64,000 nt of DNA from Martelella mediterranea (GTDB lineage Bacteria > Pseudomonadota > Alphaproteobacteria > Rhizobiales > Rhizobiaceae), in NCBI RefSeq assembly GCF_004342225.1, contig NZ_SMAR01000010.1, positions 1 through 64,000 on the forward strand. The letters run 5' to 3'. Positions within the stretch are counted from its first letter, which is position 1; the number at the start of each line of letters is the position of its first letter. Below the pieces are notes generated by a model that was not told the DNA's origin, ran no database searches, and saw only the letters and a program-made list of their open reading frames with translations. Positions 1 through 8,352 of this stretch are shown here, piece after piece. The position numbers and the translations under genes were made by a program.

Positions 1-17
1 TGCCAGCGGCAATCAGG

Positions 18-1094
18 ATGATAACATCACAAATGACGCGACATAGAATCTCAGACAGATTGTCGCCGGCGTCTCAGACAGATTGTCGCGCTATAGATGA
101 TACTTCCGCTGGCGACGAACCGCGTGTCAGCAGCCTAAGCCGCGCCTTTGAAACGCTTTCAATACCGCGTTCGATGATCCGGACCGATCCTGCGACCGGT
201 GCGCAGACCGTCACGGTTCTCAACAGTGAGTTACAGCAGAGCAGGCTTGCCTATCAGCCTTCTGTCGCGCAGATCCGTGCTGCATTTTACACCACCGGCC
301 AGCCTTCGGAGAAAACTGAGATCTACAGGTTTGATGAGCAGGCCTATCTGAACCGCGACTATCTGCGCCAGTTCGATATCAACACCTATGCGCCACAGCA
401 GCAGGATGCTGGTGCAGGCGATCAGGTTTCCCTCTCGACACTGCCGGCAGGCACACCTTTGCCTCAGGGAGATCCGGTGGCGGCATCCTCCACCGCGACA
501 GCGCGCAGTAGCACCTCTTCCTCGAAGTCATCCAGCGCTGGCAAGACAACATCGGGCGGAGGCGCGTCATCATCCGGGAGTTGCTGGTCCGGCCGTTCTC
601 CCGAAGGTCTTTCGCCAGCAGCTGCTGTTCAGCAGGCCTGGTGCCTGATGGACCTTGAACGACCGATGGAAGCGGCGAAGGCATTTGAAGTGGGACTGGG
701 ATCAGGATCGTCCAAAGTGCGGGAAGAGGCCGCCTATGGCCAGAGCCTTGCCTATATGCGCATGGGGCTGAACAGCAAAGCAGCTGTATCGGCATCGCAG
801 GCACCACTAAACCGTGAAAGGCAGCTCGACGTTCAGATCCAGTTGCTGACCAACCGGGCGCTGGCAGCCTATCAGGGCGGTCATTATAACGATGCCCTGA
901 TGCTTCTCAGTCAGCGGGATCAGCTCGCCCCCCTTGAGGCCGGTCTGATGGTGATCCGTGGATATTCCTACTACAATCTCAAACGCTATTTCGATGCGCG
1001 TCAGGTCTTTGAAGCGCTGGCAGAGATGGGAAACCGCGATGGCATGGAAGGTCTGTCACTGGTCAATCAGGCGCTTGGTCTGGAAACGCAATAA
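18..1094 (+). CDS. Unrecognised protein with TPR-like C-terminal half, possibly 5'-truncated by the window edge
   Basis: I do not recognise this protein as a named family. Residues about 40-125 look folded and mixed, about 130-190 are a Ser/Thr/Ala/Gly-rich low-complexity linker, and about 195-355 carry repeated helical hairpins with Ala/Tyr/Leu spacing (AYGQSLAYMRMG, NRALAAYQGGHYNDALMLL, GYSYYNLKRYFDARQVFEAL). These resemble tetratricopeptide repeats used in protein-protein contacts. The reading frame is open to the left window edge, so the true start may lie outside; ATG 18 is only the first in-window choice and no good Shine-Dalgarno site precedes it. Residues about 12-27 are encoded by an 18-bp direct repeat, which makes the N-terminus doubtful. 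TPR proteins accompany cellulose synthase operons in related bacteria, but nothing visible here proves that link. Confidence 0.6.
   Translation: MITSQMTRHRISDRLSPASQTDCRAIDDTSAGDEPRVSSLSRAFETLSIPRSMIRTDPATGAQTVTVLNSELQQSRLAYQPSVAQIRAAFYTTGQPSEKTEIYRFDEQAYLNRDYLRQFDINTYAPQQQDAGAGDQVSLSTLPAGTPLPQGDPVAASSTATARSSTSSSKSSSAGKTTSGGGASSSGSCWSGRSPEGLSPAAAVQQAWCLMDLERPMEAAKAFEVGLGSGSSKVREEAAYGQSLAYMRMGLNSKAAVSASQAPLNRERQLDVQIQLLTNRALAAYQGGHYNDALMLLSQRDQLAPLEAGLMVIRGYSYYNLKRYFDARQVFEALAEMGNRDGMEGLSLVNQALGLETQ
49..89. repeat. 18-bp direct repeat pair
   Basis: The sequence TCTCAGACAGATTGTCGC occurs at 49-66 and exactly again at 72-89, with CGGCG between, giving a 23-bp period. Each copy holds a small dyad (GACA-GAT-TGTC). 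It may be a recent duplication inside the coding region, or a pair of regulator sites if the gene really starts further downstream. Confidence 0.7.
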
Positions 1095-1121
1095 GGCTTG
1101 GCGAAGAATATGATAAAGAAT

Positions 1122-1150
1122 GAAAAGGCCCGGTTCAGTCGGGCCTTTTC
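1122..1150. terminator. Bidirectional Rho-independent terminator
   Basis: A perfect 11-bp stem (GAAAAGGCCCG / CGGGCCTTTTC, loop 1133-1139) lies between the convergent TPR-like gene and the 5'-nucleotidase gene. A-run and T-run flanks let it serve both strands. Confidence 0.9.
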
Positions 1151-1164
1151 CCGTCGTGGCTGCG

Positions 1165-2775
1165 TTATTCGGAAACGTTTTGAATGCGGCCGTCTGTCAT
1201 CGGCTGATAAGGGCTGTTTTCAGCAAGATATTCAGCAACAACATCTTCCAGATTAGGACCGAAATCATAGGCGTTCATGCCAGCTTCGGCGAAAATCGCG
1301 TAACCGTCACCGCCGCTGCGAACATAGTTGTTGGTGACAACACCGTAGACCTTGTCAGCGTCAAGCGGAACGAATTCGCCGTTCTGCATGACCTCCACGG
1401 AGACAACGCGACTGCCGGGCTCCTTGCTCGGGTCATATGTGTATTTCATACCAGCAACCTGCGGATAACGACCGGCGCCTTCATCAATTTTCGAAAGACC
1501 GTTTTCGAGCGCTGCTTTGATGCCCGAGCCTTTTATCTGGAATGTGGCCAGCGTGTTCTGGAACGGCAGGACCGTCAGTACATCGCCCATGGTGACCACA
1601 CCTTCGCCGATGGAGGCGCGTACGCCACCGCCATTTTGAATGGCGACATCAATGCCCTGGTCTTTGACGCGTTCGAGCATGGCATCGGCAACGAGATTGC
1701 CCATCGAGCATTCTTCAACACGGCAGACCGTGCGGTCTCCGTTGATCTGACCGTCGGTTTCACCGACTTCGCGTTTCTTCAATTCTTCAAGCGGTGCATC
1801 CAGTTCGGCGACACGCTCTGCAAATGCTTCGTCAGGTTTGATGCTGCCATCAAGCAGGATCGGATCGCCATTGGCCGCGGTCACAACGCCATCATCGTCA
1901 AAGGTCACCGAAAGGTCACCAAGATATTTCGAGTAGGCATAAGCTGTGACGACAGGAACCGCGACACCCGAGGGGTTTGTGACCATGGTCGGGTATGGTC
2001 CGGCTGCATCCTCATCCGAATTGGAAAGCAAGGTGTGGCTGTGACCGCCGACAATCACATCGATACCGTCGACAGCGGCAGCGATTTCCTGATCGCGCTT
2101 GTAACCGACATGTGAAAGCAGGATGATTTTGTTGACGCCCTGTGCCTCAATTTCAGGAACAACCTCTTTCAGGTATTCAATCTCATCCCGGAATGAAATC
2201 GCCGCACCCGGTGAAGAGGTTTCGCCGGTATCGGTTGCCAGCACAGAAACTACGGCAACCTGCTCACCGCCGACATCGAAAACCTTGTATCCGTCGAATT
2301 TGCCATGAACGACACTGTCTTCGCTGGCGATGGTATTGCCGGAAAGGATCGGGAAATTGATCGCGTCAATGAAGTTCAGAAGCTCTTCCGGGCCATCATC
2401 GAATTCGTGATTACCGATGGCCATGGCGTCAAAGCCGATGCCGTTCATGAATTCGGCGATCGGAGCACCCTTGTACTGGGTGTAAAACAGTGAGCCCTGA
2501 AACTGATCACCCGCGTCCAGAACCAGAATATTCTCACCGGACAGCGCTTCACGTTGCTGATCAACCGCGCTTTTTACACGGGCAATGCCGCCAAAGCATT
2601 TTCCCTCGGCATCATCTTCAGCCGAGCAGGTCGAATCATAGTTGTTGATCGGCTCAATGCGTGAATGCAGATCGTTGATGTGAAGGATATTCAGATCGTA
2701 TTCGGCAAACGCACTACCTGCGGAAATCGCAAGCGCCGAAGCCCCCAGAAGCACGGCTCTGGAAAAAGACATCAT
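1165..2775 (-). CDS. Periplasmic bifunctional metallophosphatase / 5'-nucleotidase (UshA-like)
   Basis: The product is an exported nucleotidase that would remove phosphate from extracytoplasmic nucleotides or nucleotide sugars so the nucleoside can be taken up. An N-terminal signal peptide ends near SAGSAFA. The metallophosphoesterase core follows with the expected metal-binding motifs: LHINDLHSR, GDQFQG, GNHEFDDG, LLSHVG and VGGHSHT. The C-terminal 5_nucleotid_C domain has the substrate segment NGGGVRAS and a downstream GDGYAIF stretch. The length, 536 aa, is typical. I start at ATG 2775 because GAGGAG sits six bases upstream; an in-frame codon at 2799 lacks such a site. It is monocistronic, with a terminator beyond its 3' end and a hairpin in its leader. 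Confidence 0.9.
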   Translation of the reverse strand: MMSFSRAVLLGASALAISAGSAFAEYDLNILHINDLHSRIEPINNYDSTCSAEDDAEGKCFGGIARVKSAVDQQREALSGENILVLDAGDQFQGSLFYTQYKGAPIAEFMNGIGFDAMAIGNHEFDDGPEELLNFIDAINFPILSGNTIASEDSVVHGKFDGYKVFDVGGEQVAVVSVLATDTGETSSPGAAISFRDEIEYLKEVVPEIEAQGVNKIILLSHVGYKRDQEIAAAVDGIDVIVGGHSHTLLSNSDEDAAGPYPTMVTNPSGVAVPVVTAYAYSKYLGDLSVTFDDDGVVTAANGDPILLDGSIKPDEAFAERVAELDAPLEELKKREVGETDGQINGDRTVCRVEECSMGNLVADAMLERVKDQGIDVAIQNGGGVRASIGEGVVTMGDVLTVLPFQNTLATFQIKGSGIKAALENGLSKIDEGAGRYPQVAGMKYTYDPSKEPGSRVVSVEVMQNGEFVPLDADKVYGVVTNNYVRSGGDGYAIFAEAGMNAYDFGPNLEDVVAEYLAENSPYQPMTDGRIQNVSE

Positions 2776-2798
2776 GTCACACTCCTCGTTTGATGACA

Positions 2799-2823
2799 CG
2801 CGGACCTACCCGAAAGGTCCGCG
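2799..2823 (-). promoter_or_regulatory. Inverted repeat in the nucleotidase leader
   Basis: Perfect 9-bp arms (CGCGGACCT at 2799-2807, AGGTCCGCG at 2815-2823) with a 7-base loop lie just upstream of the nucleotidase Shine-Dalgarno site. There is no T-run directly after the stem on the minus strand, so it is not a clear terminator. It could be an operator or a transcript-stabilising leader hairpin. Confidence 0.5.
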
Positions 2824-2893
2824 CTTCAAAAGCGAGCTTAACGTGGTTTTATGAAAATGCGATAGTGGCAAATCGTCAGAAAGTTGCGATGTG

Positions 2894-3517
2894 TCAGTAG
2901 TTCGCGTTCATGCTGGTTGACGGGAAACCGGTATTGCTCATCGAAGATGATGAAACCGGGCTGCTCATCGTCCCTGACATCGCTGGTTGTCCGGTCATTG
3001 GCTGGCCGGATACAGGCTGGCCCGGGACCTGTTGACCGGGAACCTGCTGGCCGTTCGCATTCGCTGCATTTGCAATGGCTGCAGGTGCATCTGCCAGCGT
3101 GAAACCGTAAGGGGCTGTCGATGGCTTGTAGAGTGAGAACTTGTCACCCTGGCTCGGCGTACAATTCATCAGGTAGTCTGAGATCACCGAGCAGTTGACC
3201 CGGCTGCGGGTCTGGCGCAGCACTGAGGTCAGGTCAATTTCGACCACATTTCCGGCGACCTCTGTGTAGGATCCCGTCGCAAGGATCTGATTGGAATCGG
3301 CTGTGCGCGTTTCAAAACGCCCGGCAGAAAAGTTTGAAATAATCCCGTTCTTATCAAGCCACCGACCATCAATGGCAGAGGTCGGAACCTGTGGACGAAC
3401 AGAACCGGGGTTATACTGCGGTGTGGAATAGGTGGAGCAGCCTGCCACAATGACAGCGCCAGCGACAGCGGCGATCCGGATCGTTTTCTTGTGTGCGCTC
3501 AAGCGAAACTGTTTCAT
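2894..3517 (-). CDS. omp10: Omp10-family outer membrane lipoprotein
   Basis: The protein is a small outer-membrane lipoprotein. A signal peptide ends in a lipobox (VAGC), so Cys27 would be lipidated by Lgt. Residues about 48-131 follow the Brucella Omp10 pattern as I remember it: IDGRWLDKNGIISNF, GRFETRTADSNQILATG, VEIDLTSVLR, VNCSVISDYLMNCTPSQG. Two conserved cysteines may pair. Omp10 is about 126 aa, whereas this protein is 207 aa because of a C-terminal Gln/Pro/Gly and Ser/Met-rich tail with imperfect VPGQ / SGQP repeats. It is divergent from the SelW-like gene, with 166 bp between starts. The family match is by motif recognition; function beyond surface antigen/lipoprotein is not established. 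Confidence 0.82.
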   Translation of the reverse strand: MKQFRLSAHKKTIRIAAVAGAVIVAGCSTYSTPQYNPGSVRPQVPTSAIDGRWLDKNGIISNFSAGRFETRTADSNQILATGSYTEVAGNVVEIDLTSVLRQTRSRVNCSVISDYLMNCTPSQGDKFSLYKPSTAPYGFTLADAPAAIANAANANGQQVPGQQVPGQPVSGQPMTGQPAMSGTMSSPVSSSSMSNTGFPSTSMNANY

Positions 3518-3683
3518 TTTGTGACAAAGGCCTCATCTGCCCGGAAGGCAATCATTAAAGGGTGAACGGATTTCAACAGCCTCAGGCTATCCTAAAATCA
3601 CCAAAAGAAAAATGGCGTTCTGACTGTGTTGTCGGTCGCTGATCGTTTAAGCCTGCTGCATCGCTCGTGAACAGGAGGATTTT

Positions 3684-3986
3684 ATGACCAACAAGCCTGA
3701 AGTCAGAATTACCTATTGCAGCATGTGTAACTGGCTGATGCGTTCGGCCTGGATGGCGCAGGAGCTGCTTTCGACCTTTTCGCACGAGCTGGCCGCAGTA
3801 AAGCTTGAGCCGGGAACCGGCGGTATCTTCGAGATCCGTGTTGATGAGGTTCTGATATGGGAGCGTAAGCGTGATGGTGGATTTCCCGGACCGAAAGAAC
3901 TGAAACAGCTGGTGCGCGATGTCATCGATCCTGAGCGTGATCTTGGTCATGTAGACAAATACAATCCCGAACCTGAGACAGACTGA
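3684..3986 (+). CDS. SelT/SelW/SelH-type thioredoxin-like selenoprotein homologue (Rdx family)
   Basis: This 100-residue cytoplasmic protein has the SelW fold signature: a beta strand followed by a redox motif, ITYCSMCNW (CxxC at residues 12-15), a helix, and the segment LEPGTGGIFEIRVD that forms the second half of the fold. Both cysteines are ordinary Cys codons, so no selenocysteine is needed. FPGPKELKQLVRDVI is typical for the family C-terminus. The start at ATG 3684 is backed by GGAGG six bases upstream. Its exact redox partner is not known. It is transcribed alone, divergently from the Omp10-like gene. Confidence 0.88.
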   Translation: MTNKPEVRITYCSMCNWLMRSAWMAQELLSTFSHELAAVKLEPGTGGIFEIRVDEVLIWERKRDGGFPGPKELKQLVRDVIDPERDLGHVDKYNPEPETD

Positions 3987-3997
3987 AATTCTGTTTG

Positions 3998-4591
3998 TCA
4001 GCCTGGGCAGCGGCGAAGCTGTGCTTCATATACCTGCGTCATTTTCTGCGCCCGCGCCGCCGCACTCTTGGCGACAGGTCTGTTTTTCCATACGCCGCGT
4101 GAATACCCGGCGTGGCCAGAGTGATAGGCTAGGTAGAGATTGTAAGGGTCGTTCAGCGCAATACCGTTCCTGATATGGCTTTGATAATGATACCAGGCGA
4201 TAAAGTAGATCGCGTCTCCGAAATCAGTGCGGGAAACACCGCGCTGCCCGGTGCGCGATTTATACTCTGACCATGTGCCATCGAGGGCCTGGGAATATCC
4301 GAGTGCGCTTGAGGCGCGCGGCCCGGGAATGAAGCCCAGAATTTTCTTGCGTGGTGGCCGCGCATGAGAATCGAATGAGGATTCGACGTAAATCGTTGCC
4401 ATCAGCACCGATACAGGCACGCCATAGTCTCTGGATGCTTTTTCCGCATCCCGCCGCCAATTTTCAAACAGGCCATTGCGTTGATCGAAAATGGCACAAC
4501 TATTCCCGACGTTGCTGACGGTGGACGAGCAACCCGATAAAATGGCAAGGCCGAGAATAACGGCGACTACTGACAGGCGCGAAATAGACAT
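3998..4591 (-). CDS. Lytic transglycosylase SLT-domain lipoprotein
   Basis: The predicted lipoprotein is 197 aa with a lipobox (LSGC) at about residue 21. It carries a soluble lytic transglycosylase-type domain that would cleave the MurNAc-GlcNAc bond of peptidoglycan. Catalytic glutamate is in YVESSFD (about residue 72), followed by the family segments SSALGYSQALDGTW and FGDAIYFIAWYH, and YNLYLAYHSGHAGYSRG near the end. The length suits the short SLT lipoproteins seen in Hyphomicrobiales. It is convergent with the SelW-like gene, with only about 11 bases between stops, and is probably transcribed alone. Confidence 0.88.
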   Translation of the reverse strand: MSISRLSVVAVILGLAILSGCSSTVSNVGNSCAIFDQRNGLFENWRRDAEKASRDYGVPVSVLMATIYVESSFDSHARPPRKKILGFIPGPRASSALGYSQALDGTWSEYKSRTGQRGVSRTDFGDAIYFIAWYHYQSHIRNGIALNDPYNLYLAYHSGHAGYSRGVWKNRPVAKSAAARAQKMTQVYEAQLRRCPG

Positions 4592-4740
4592 GCGGCATTG
4601 TCTACCGGGCGCCTGTTAAGAAAAGGTTTTTAAAAATGGTTAACGGATCGGTGTTTTTTTTAAGACTGTAAAGTGAAACCCCTTTTTTGCCGGTGTTTTT
4701 CGGTTACATTCCACCCGTGCCGCAATCGATGAACTTAGTC

Positions 4741-4768
4741 TTTGACAGACAGCGCATAGCGCTATAAG
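4741..4768 (+). promoter_or_regulatory. Candidate sigma-70 promoter of the TIGR02300 gene
   Basis: TTTGAC at 4741-4746 and TATAAG at 4763-4768 are separated by 16 bases (TTGACA gives 15). A small dyad AGCGC-ATA-GCGCT lies in the spacer. It is about 80 bases before the start codon. Confidence 0.55.
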
Positions 4769-4850
4769 GGGACCGCCTAAAGAAAGCGCGAAAACTGCTG
4801 GCGGATTAGCGCGTGCCAGCCTTTAATCCGGAATTTATGAGGGACTGAAC

Positions 4851-5243
4851 GTGGCTAAAGCGGAATTGGGAACGAAAAGAACCTGCCCAGACACGGGCAA
4901 GAAATTTTATGACCTCAACAAGGATCCGGTGGTCTCTCCCTATTCGGGCAATTCCTGGCCGCTGTCCTATTTTGAGGATACGGCTTCGATGGCCGTGGTC
5001 GAGGAAGAAGAAGAAAACGACGTCGCCGAAGTCGATACGGAGAACTCGGATGTCGAAATGGTTTCTCTGGAAGAATCCGATGACGACAGCCCATCCGATA
5101 ATATCCCGAGCGTCGATGGCGACGAAGACGACGAAGTCGAAATTTCAGACGATGACGACGATACCTTCCTCGAAACTGACGACGATGATGACGATGACGT
5201 TTCCGGTATCATCGGTGTTTCCGACGAAGACGAAGACAACTAA
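4851..5243 (+). CDS. TIGR02300 family acidic protein
   Basis: This 130-aa protein matches the alphaproteobacterial TIGR02300 family, whose function is unknown. The N-terminal 45 residues are conserved: AKAELGTKRTCPDTGKKFYD and NKDPVVSPYSG, a short treble-clef-like start with few cysteines. From about residue 55 onward the chain is almost entirely Asp/Glu/Ser, ending in runs of aspartate, and is surely disordered and highly negative. The start is GTG with GAGGG seven bases upstream. A strong terminator follows. The family usually sits near a tRNA-Ala gene in Rhizobiales, as it does here. Confidence 0.88.
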   Translation: MAKAELGTKRTCPDTGKKFYDLNKDPVVSPYSGNSWPLSYFEDTASMAVVEEEEENDVAEVDTENSDVEMVSLEESDDDSPSDNIPSVDGDEDDEVEISDDDDDTFLETDDDDDDDVSGIIGVSDEDEDN

Positions 5244-5275
5244 GTTCAGTATTTCCTGAACGTCTGATTTCCAGG

Positions 5276-5311
5276 AAAAGCCGCTGGCCAGCGATGGTCC
5301 GGCGGCTTTTT
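5276..5311 (+). terminator. Rho-independent terminator after the TIGR02300 gene
   Basis: The stem AAAGCCGC / GCGGCTTT with a run of five T residues at 5307-5311 lies between the convergent TIGR02300 and racemase-family genes. Confidence 0.8.
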
Positions 5312-5333
5312 GTATGAGATGCGGCCGGGAGGT

Positions 5334-5969
5334 TTATGAAGACGCCTTTTTAACCGCGGCAGCAAGGCCGGCCTTGGGGCTCGTATATGGAGCGGGACCG
5401 TGCTTCACACGCTCTGCTGCGCCTGTCATGGAAGCCTGGGCCAGCGCGACAGCATCGGCCCCATCGCGGTAAGCCTGATCGGCGGCCTCGGAAATCATAT
5501 GAAGGTATCCATCGCTGTCATCCGCCTTGAGCTTTTCCCAGGCACCTGGAACCAGCACCATCTGAAACTGTCCGCCATGTGCATTGGCTACTTTTGAGAA
5601 GAGCGCTTCGGTCGGTTCCATCGTGGTTTGCGCGGCACACAGCACGGTTAGTTTCCTGTCCGCTGCCAGCGCCGCTTCAGCAAGCGCTTCATCAACCCTT
5701 AGAACCGGCGCATCGGGAAAATCCTCAACAGCGGGACCGATTGAAGAACATGTCAGCAGCACGGCATCCGCCTCTTCGAGATGCTGGCGAAGCTCTCTTG
5801 CGACTTCTTCACGCAGTTGTGGTGTCAGCCATCCCTGTTCTTCTGTGGCCGCCAGCAGGTCCTGACGCAGATGGTGAGACAACGTCTTCGGCGGCAGGCC
5901 AAGCCCTTCGGCGGCCCTCTCGAAAATGTCGATATTGCCTTTGGCTGTGTGGACACAGGCGATGTGCAT
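5334..5969 (-). CDS. Asp/Glu racemase family protein
   Basis: The 211-aa cytoplasmic protein has the two-domain aspartate/glutamate racemase-like fold. The N-terminal segment CVHTAKGNIDIF and the cysteine motif VLLTCSSIGPA (about residues 72-82) correspond to the first catalytic Cys region. The second cysteine region is less clear: LTVLCAAQTTMEP holds a Cys, whereas the usual late Cys-x-x-Met site reads ALAQASMTGA with Ala in place of Cys. That replacement makes true racemase activity uncertain; arylmalonate-decarboxylase-like or non-enzymatic members also exist. The start ATG is preceded by AAGAGG at a slightly long spacing. It stands alone between a terminator and the tRNA-Ala region. Confidence 0.8.
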   Translation of the reverse strand: MHIACVHTAKGNIDIFERAAEGLGLPPKTLSHHLRQDLLAATEEQGWLTPQLREEVARELRQHLEEADAVLLTCSSIGPAVEDFPDAPVLRVDEALAEAALAADRKLTVLCAAQTTMEPTEALFSKVANAHGGQFQMVLVPGAWEKLKADDSDGYLHMISEAADQAYRDGADAVALAQASMTGAAERVKHGPAPYTSPKAGLAAAVKKASS

Positions 5970-6329
5970 GGTGTGTTACCTCTTGTTCTAATCGTTTTGC
6001 AGCGCAGGTTGCTTTGTTCGCGGCCATAACCTTCCAATGCTGCAAAGTCATGAATCGTTTCATTTCCGACAGAACTTTCGGGTCACATGCCACGGACTGC
6101 GGGGAGGGGGCCTTAACGGCTGCGGTTCGGGCGTTTTCTTCGGCTGTTTCCAATGGCGCACAAGTGATTGCAGGCAACCAATGGAGGCTTTTGCGATTTG
6201 CTGGGCATTTTTTTATTTCTGGCGCTTTTTGGGGCTTGCATCTGTCATGAAACCTCAGTATCAAGCCGCCACCCGACGCGATCAAGCGTTATCACGAACC
6301 TGATTTTCCAGACGGGTTCGAATGTTGAT
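5970..6329. other. Gene-free interval before tRNA-Ala
   Basis: I see no convincing coding sequence here. Several frames are open but use atypical residues and lack ribosome binding sites. It must hold the promoter of the racemase-family gene (minus) and of the tRNA (plus). Confidence 0.5.
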
Positions 6330-6405
6330 GGGGCTATAGCTCAGCTGGGAGAGCGCCTGCATGGCATGCAGGAGGTCAGCGGTTCGATCCCGCTTAGCTC
6401 CACCA
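6330..6405 (+). tRNA. tRNA-Ala (anticodon GGC)
   Basis: The 76-nt sequence folds as a full cloverleaf with encoded CCA. The acceptor GGGGCTA pairs with TAGCTCC with one G-U, the anticodon stem is CCTGC/GCAGG with loop ATGGCAT, and the anticodon GGC at 6363-6365 reads GCC alanine codons. The T arm carries TTCGATC. Confidence 0.97.
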
Positions 6406-6468
6406 AATTCTCGAAAATTATCTCGATCAATCAGTCAAGCAAATCGCGTTTACCATGTTAGCGTGGGT

Positions 6469-6612
6469 ATGCTGATATTGGCGGTGGCTTTCAACCTTCA
6501 TCCGGGGACCAGTATTTTGGACATGGCCGGAAGCCGGGTTTTGCTGACGGTCGGAGGCATCCTGCTTGCCGTGCTGATGCTGCTGCTCCTTCCGAGGAAA
6601 CAGTCCTCATAA
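6469..6612 (+). CDS. Possible small membrane protein
   Basis: A 47-codon frame begins at ATG 6469 (GTG 6463 also possible) shortly after the tRNA. It encodes a mostly hydrophobic peptide with two potential membrane stretches (MLILAVAFNLH and VLLTVGGILLAVLMLLLLP) ending in RKQSS, like many real small membrane proteins. There is no Shine-Dalgarno site, so it may be chance. Confidence 0.3.
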   Translation: MLILAVAFNLHPGTSILDMAGSRVLLTVGGILLAVLMLLLLPRKQSS

Positions 6613-6665
6613 TGCCGCTGGCTGGCATGCCGCCTCCGCGAACAGAGGCGGTTGGGTTTAAAGCT

Positions 6666-8348
6666 TCAAAACCGTGTGATTTGCGCCCCGTCACCCGTCT
6701 CATCAATGGTTTCAATCGTTGTTGACGGTTGTTGATCTTGCGCCAGCCGGTCAGGCTGTGATGAAATATCCGGCATGCTGCGTGATCGGGCCTGCGGCGC
6801 TGGCGAAAGCCTTAAGCTTGCGCCAAAGATATCCTGTGCAGCGGGAGCGGACTGCCGCCGGGAAGCAACGGGTCTCAGCGAAGTCGGTGCTTGCGGGTTT
6901 TCAGAAGCATCCCGTGAGCGTGCCGGCAAAGCGCCAAGCTCGATATCGCCGTTTTGAATGGCAGCCTGGTTTGCTTCATCAATCGCATCCTGCCGCGGCG
7001 TCCATATGTCGATGATCGCTCGGCCCGGGTTCTCAGCAGTCGCGTTTTGGATTGCGCTGCGAGGCTGGCTGTAACTGGGGCCGACCCCAAAGTTCACACG
7101 CGGATACCATGTTGCAGCCGCTGCGCCGTTCAGCGGTGAGCCATTGCAGTCCACGACGCCAACCGTTGGCAGGTTGTTCCAGAAATCAATTCTGTCGGGT
7201 AAGGCAACAAAGGCCTTAGCCTTGTTGGGCCATTTCGAGGCTACCAGATACTGACTGTGGCTAAAAGCAAGGCGCGCAGCTTCCGCGAAGCCAAAACGTG
7301 TCGCCAGTCCGGAAGTGCTGCCAAAGGGATTATCACCTGTTGCAAGAGCTGCTGATGCGCCAGCAATGCTGCCGAAAAGGCCTGAAGCGAGATGAATTCC
7401 GCATGCCTGCACCCAGCCAGGATTATCCTGCATGTTCCAGGATACTGTCATGCCGGCCTCTGATCCAAGCGTGCCTTGAATGGGACCGCCCGGAAGCGGA
7501 GGACGAGCGTTGCCTTCGGTTGCAGAGGTTGTCGTTTCGCTTTCAGGGGGCGGAAGATTTGTATATGGCAGCGCCATTTCACCACGGACCAGAACCTCCT
7601 GTACATATTGGAAGTTGCTGAAGTGTTTCTGCTGGCCCCGCATTTTCAGATCAAAGCGGAATCCCATCTGGTCAACCATCAGTCCGCCGGCCTTGACGTG
7701 ATCAGCAATGGCGCCGCCCAAACCTGCTTCATCGTGAAGAAGAAACAGTGTCGCAGTCAGTGATGTGCTTCCATCGCTGTGTCGGGTCAGTGCGGGCGAG
7801 AACTGCAGCTGAACGCCGATTTTATTGTAAGCCGACAATGTCCCGATGCCATTGCCTGATGACGGAGTCCATGCAAGCTGGTTGATATTGAGACCATGGC
7901 TACGAAAGCGCTCGTTGACCAGGCTCAACACCGGGTTGTCCGGCCATTGCCTTTCAACCGCGCTGAGAACCTGGTTAAGGACACTTGCTTCGACCTGCTG
8001 CGTAAAATCGCGCCGCTCGTTCAAAATGCCGTCCTGCTGAAGCTGCCGGACTGTCTCGACGGGAAGGTCTGCAATGTTCATGGCCGGCTGTGAGAAAGAC
8101 CTTTGAATGTTGCCGGTCTCCGCTCTGGCAGAAGAAGGGCTGGCGGCCATAGAGCCTGATCGCACCCTTAGAATATCTGAAATTCGTTCGGCCGAGGTGT
8201 CATTCGCGCCCTCTGGTTCGCGTTGATGTGGCACATCACCTCTGGTGGGTGATGTCTGCCTTGCCCTGTTCCCTAAGGATATGACTGTGCTTACCTGCGG
8301 GGGCGTATTGCTGGTATGAGAAGCTCCAACGGACGTTAGTTCAGGCAA
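6666..8348 (-). CDS. Large unrecognised protein with effector-like composition
   Basis: I recognise no family. From the TTG start the protein is about 560 aa. Residues 1-95 and the last 90 or so are rich in Ser, Pro, Arg, Gln and Ala and look disordered (repeated RSRSMPD / RSGSM-type pieces). A central region of about residues 95-265 looks folded (VLSLVNERFRSHG, GVQLQFSPALTR, LFLLHDEAGLGG). A PPPES linker follows, then a second folded part with the Gly/Ala-rich segment HLASGLFGSIAGASAALATG and a Trp-rich patch. There is no Sec signal peptide. Disordered ends around a compact core are typical of secreted effectors, but that is inference only. TTG 8348 is chosen because GGAGG lies eight bases upstream; GTG 8366 extends the frame by six codons without a ribosome site. 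Confidence 0.72.
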   Translation of the reverse strand: MPELTSVGASHTSNTPPQVSTVISLGNRARQTSPTRGDVPHQREPEGANDTSAERISDILRVRSGSMAASPSSARAETGNIQRSFSQPAMNIADLPVETVRQLQQDGILNERRDFTQQVEASVLNQVLSAVERQWPDNPVLSLVNERFRSHGLNINQLAWTPSSGNGIGTLSAYNKIGVQLQFSPALTRHSDGSTSLTATLFLLHDEAGLGGAIADHVKAGGLMVDQMGFRFDLKMRGQQKHFSNFQYVQEVLVRGEMALPYTNLPPPESETTTSATEGNARPPLPGGPIQGTLGSEAGMTVSWNMQDNPGWVQACGIHLASGLFGSIAGASAALATGDNPFGSTSGLATRFGFAEAARLAFSHSQYLVASKWPNKAKAFVALPDRIDFWNNLPTVGVVDCNGSPLNGAAAATWYPRVNFGVGPSYSQPRSAIQNATAENPGRAIIDIWTPRQDAIDEANQAAIQNGDIELGALPARSRDASENPQAPTSLRPVASRRQSAPAAQDIFGASLRLSPAPQARSRSMPDISSQPDRLAQDQQPSTTIETIDETGDGAQITRF

Positions 8349-8352
8349 GTTT

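Noticed and set aside
1120-2115. A 331-codon frame on the plus strand opposite the 5'-nucleotidase gene
   Set aside because: It begins in the terminator and is the shadow of the nucleotidase coding sequence.
5100-5243. Repeated GAC/GAT/GAA triplets that look like a simple-sequence repeat
   Set aside because: They encode the expected Asp/Glu tail of the TIGR02300 family, so no separate repeat element is needed.
5809-6285. A 158-codon minus-strand frame partly in the gap before tRNA-Ala
   Set aside because: It overlaps the racemase-family gene by a third of its length, has no ribosome site and no recognisable domain.
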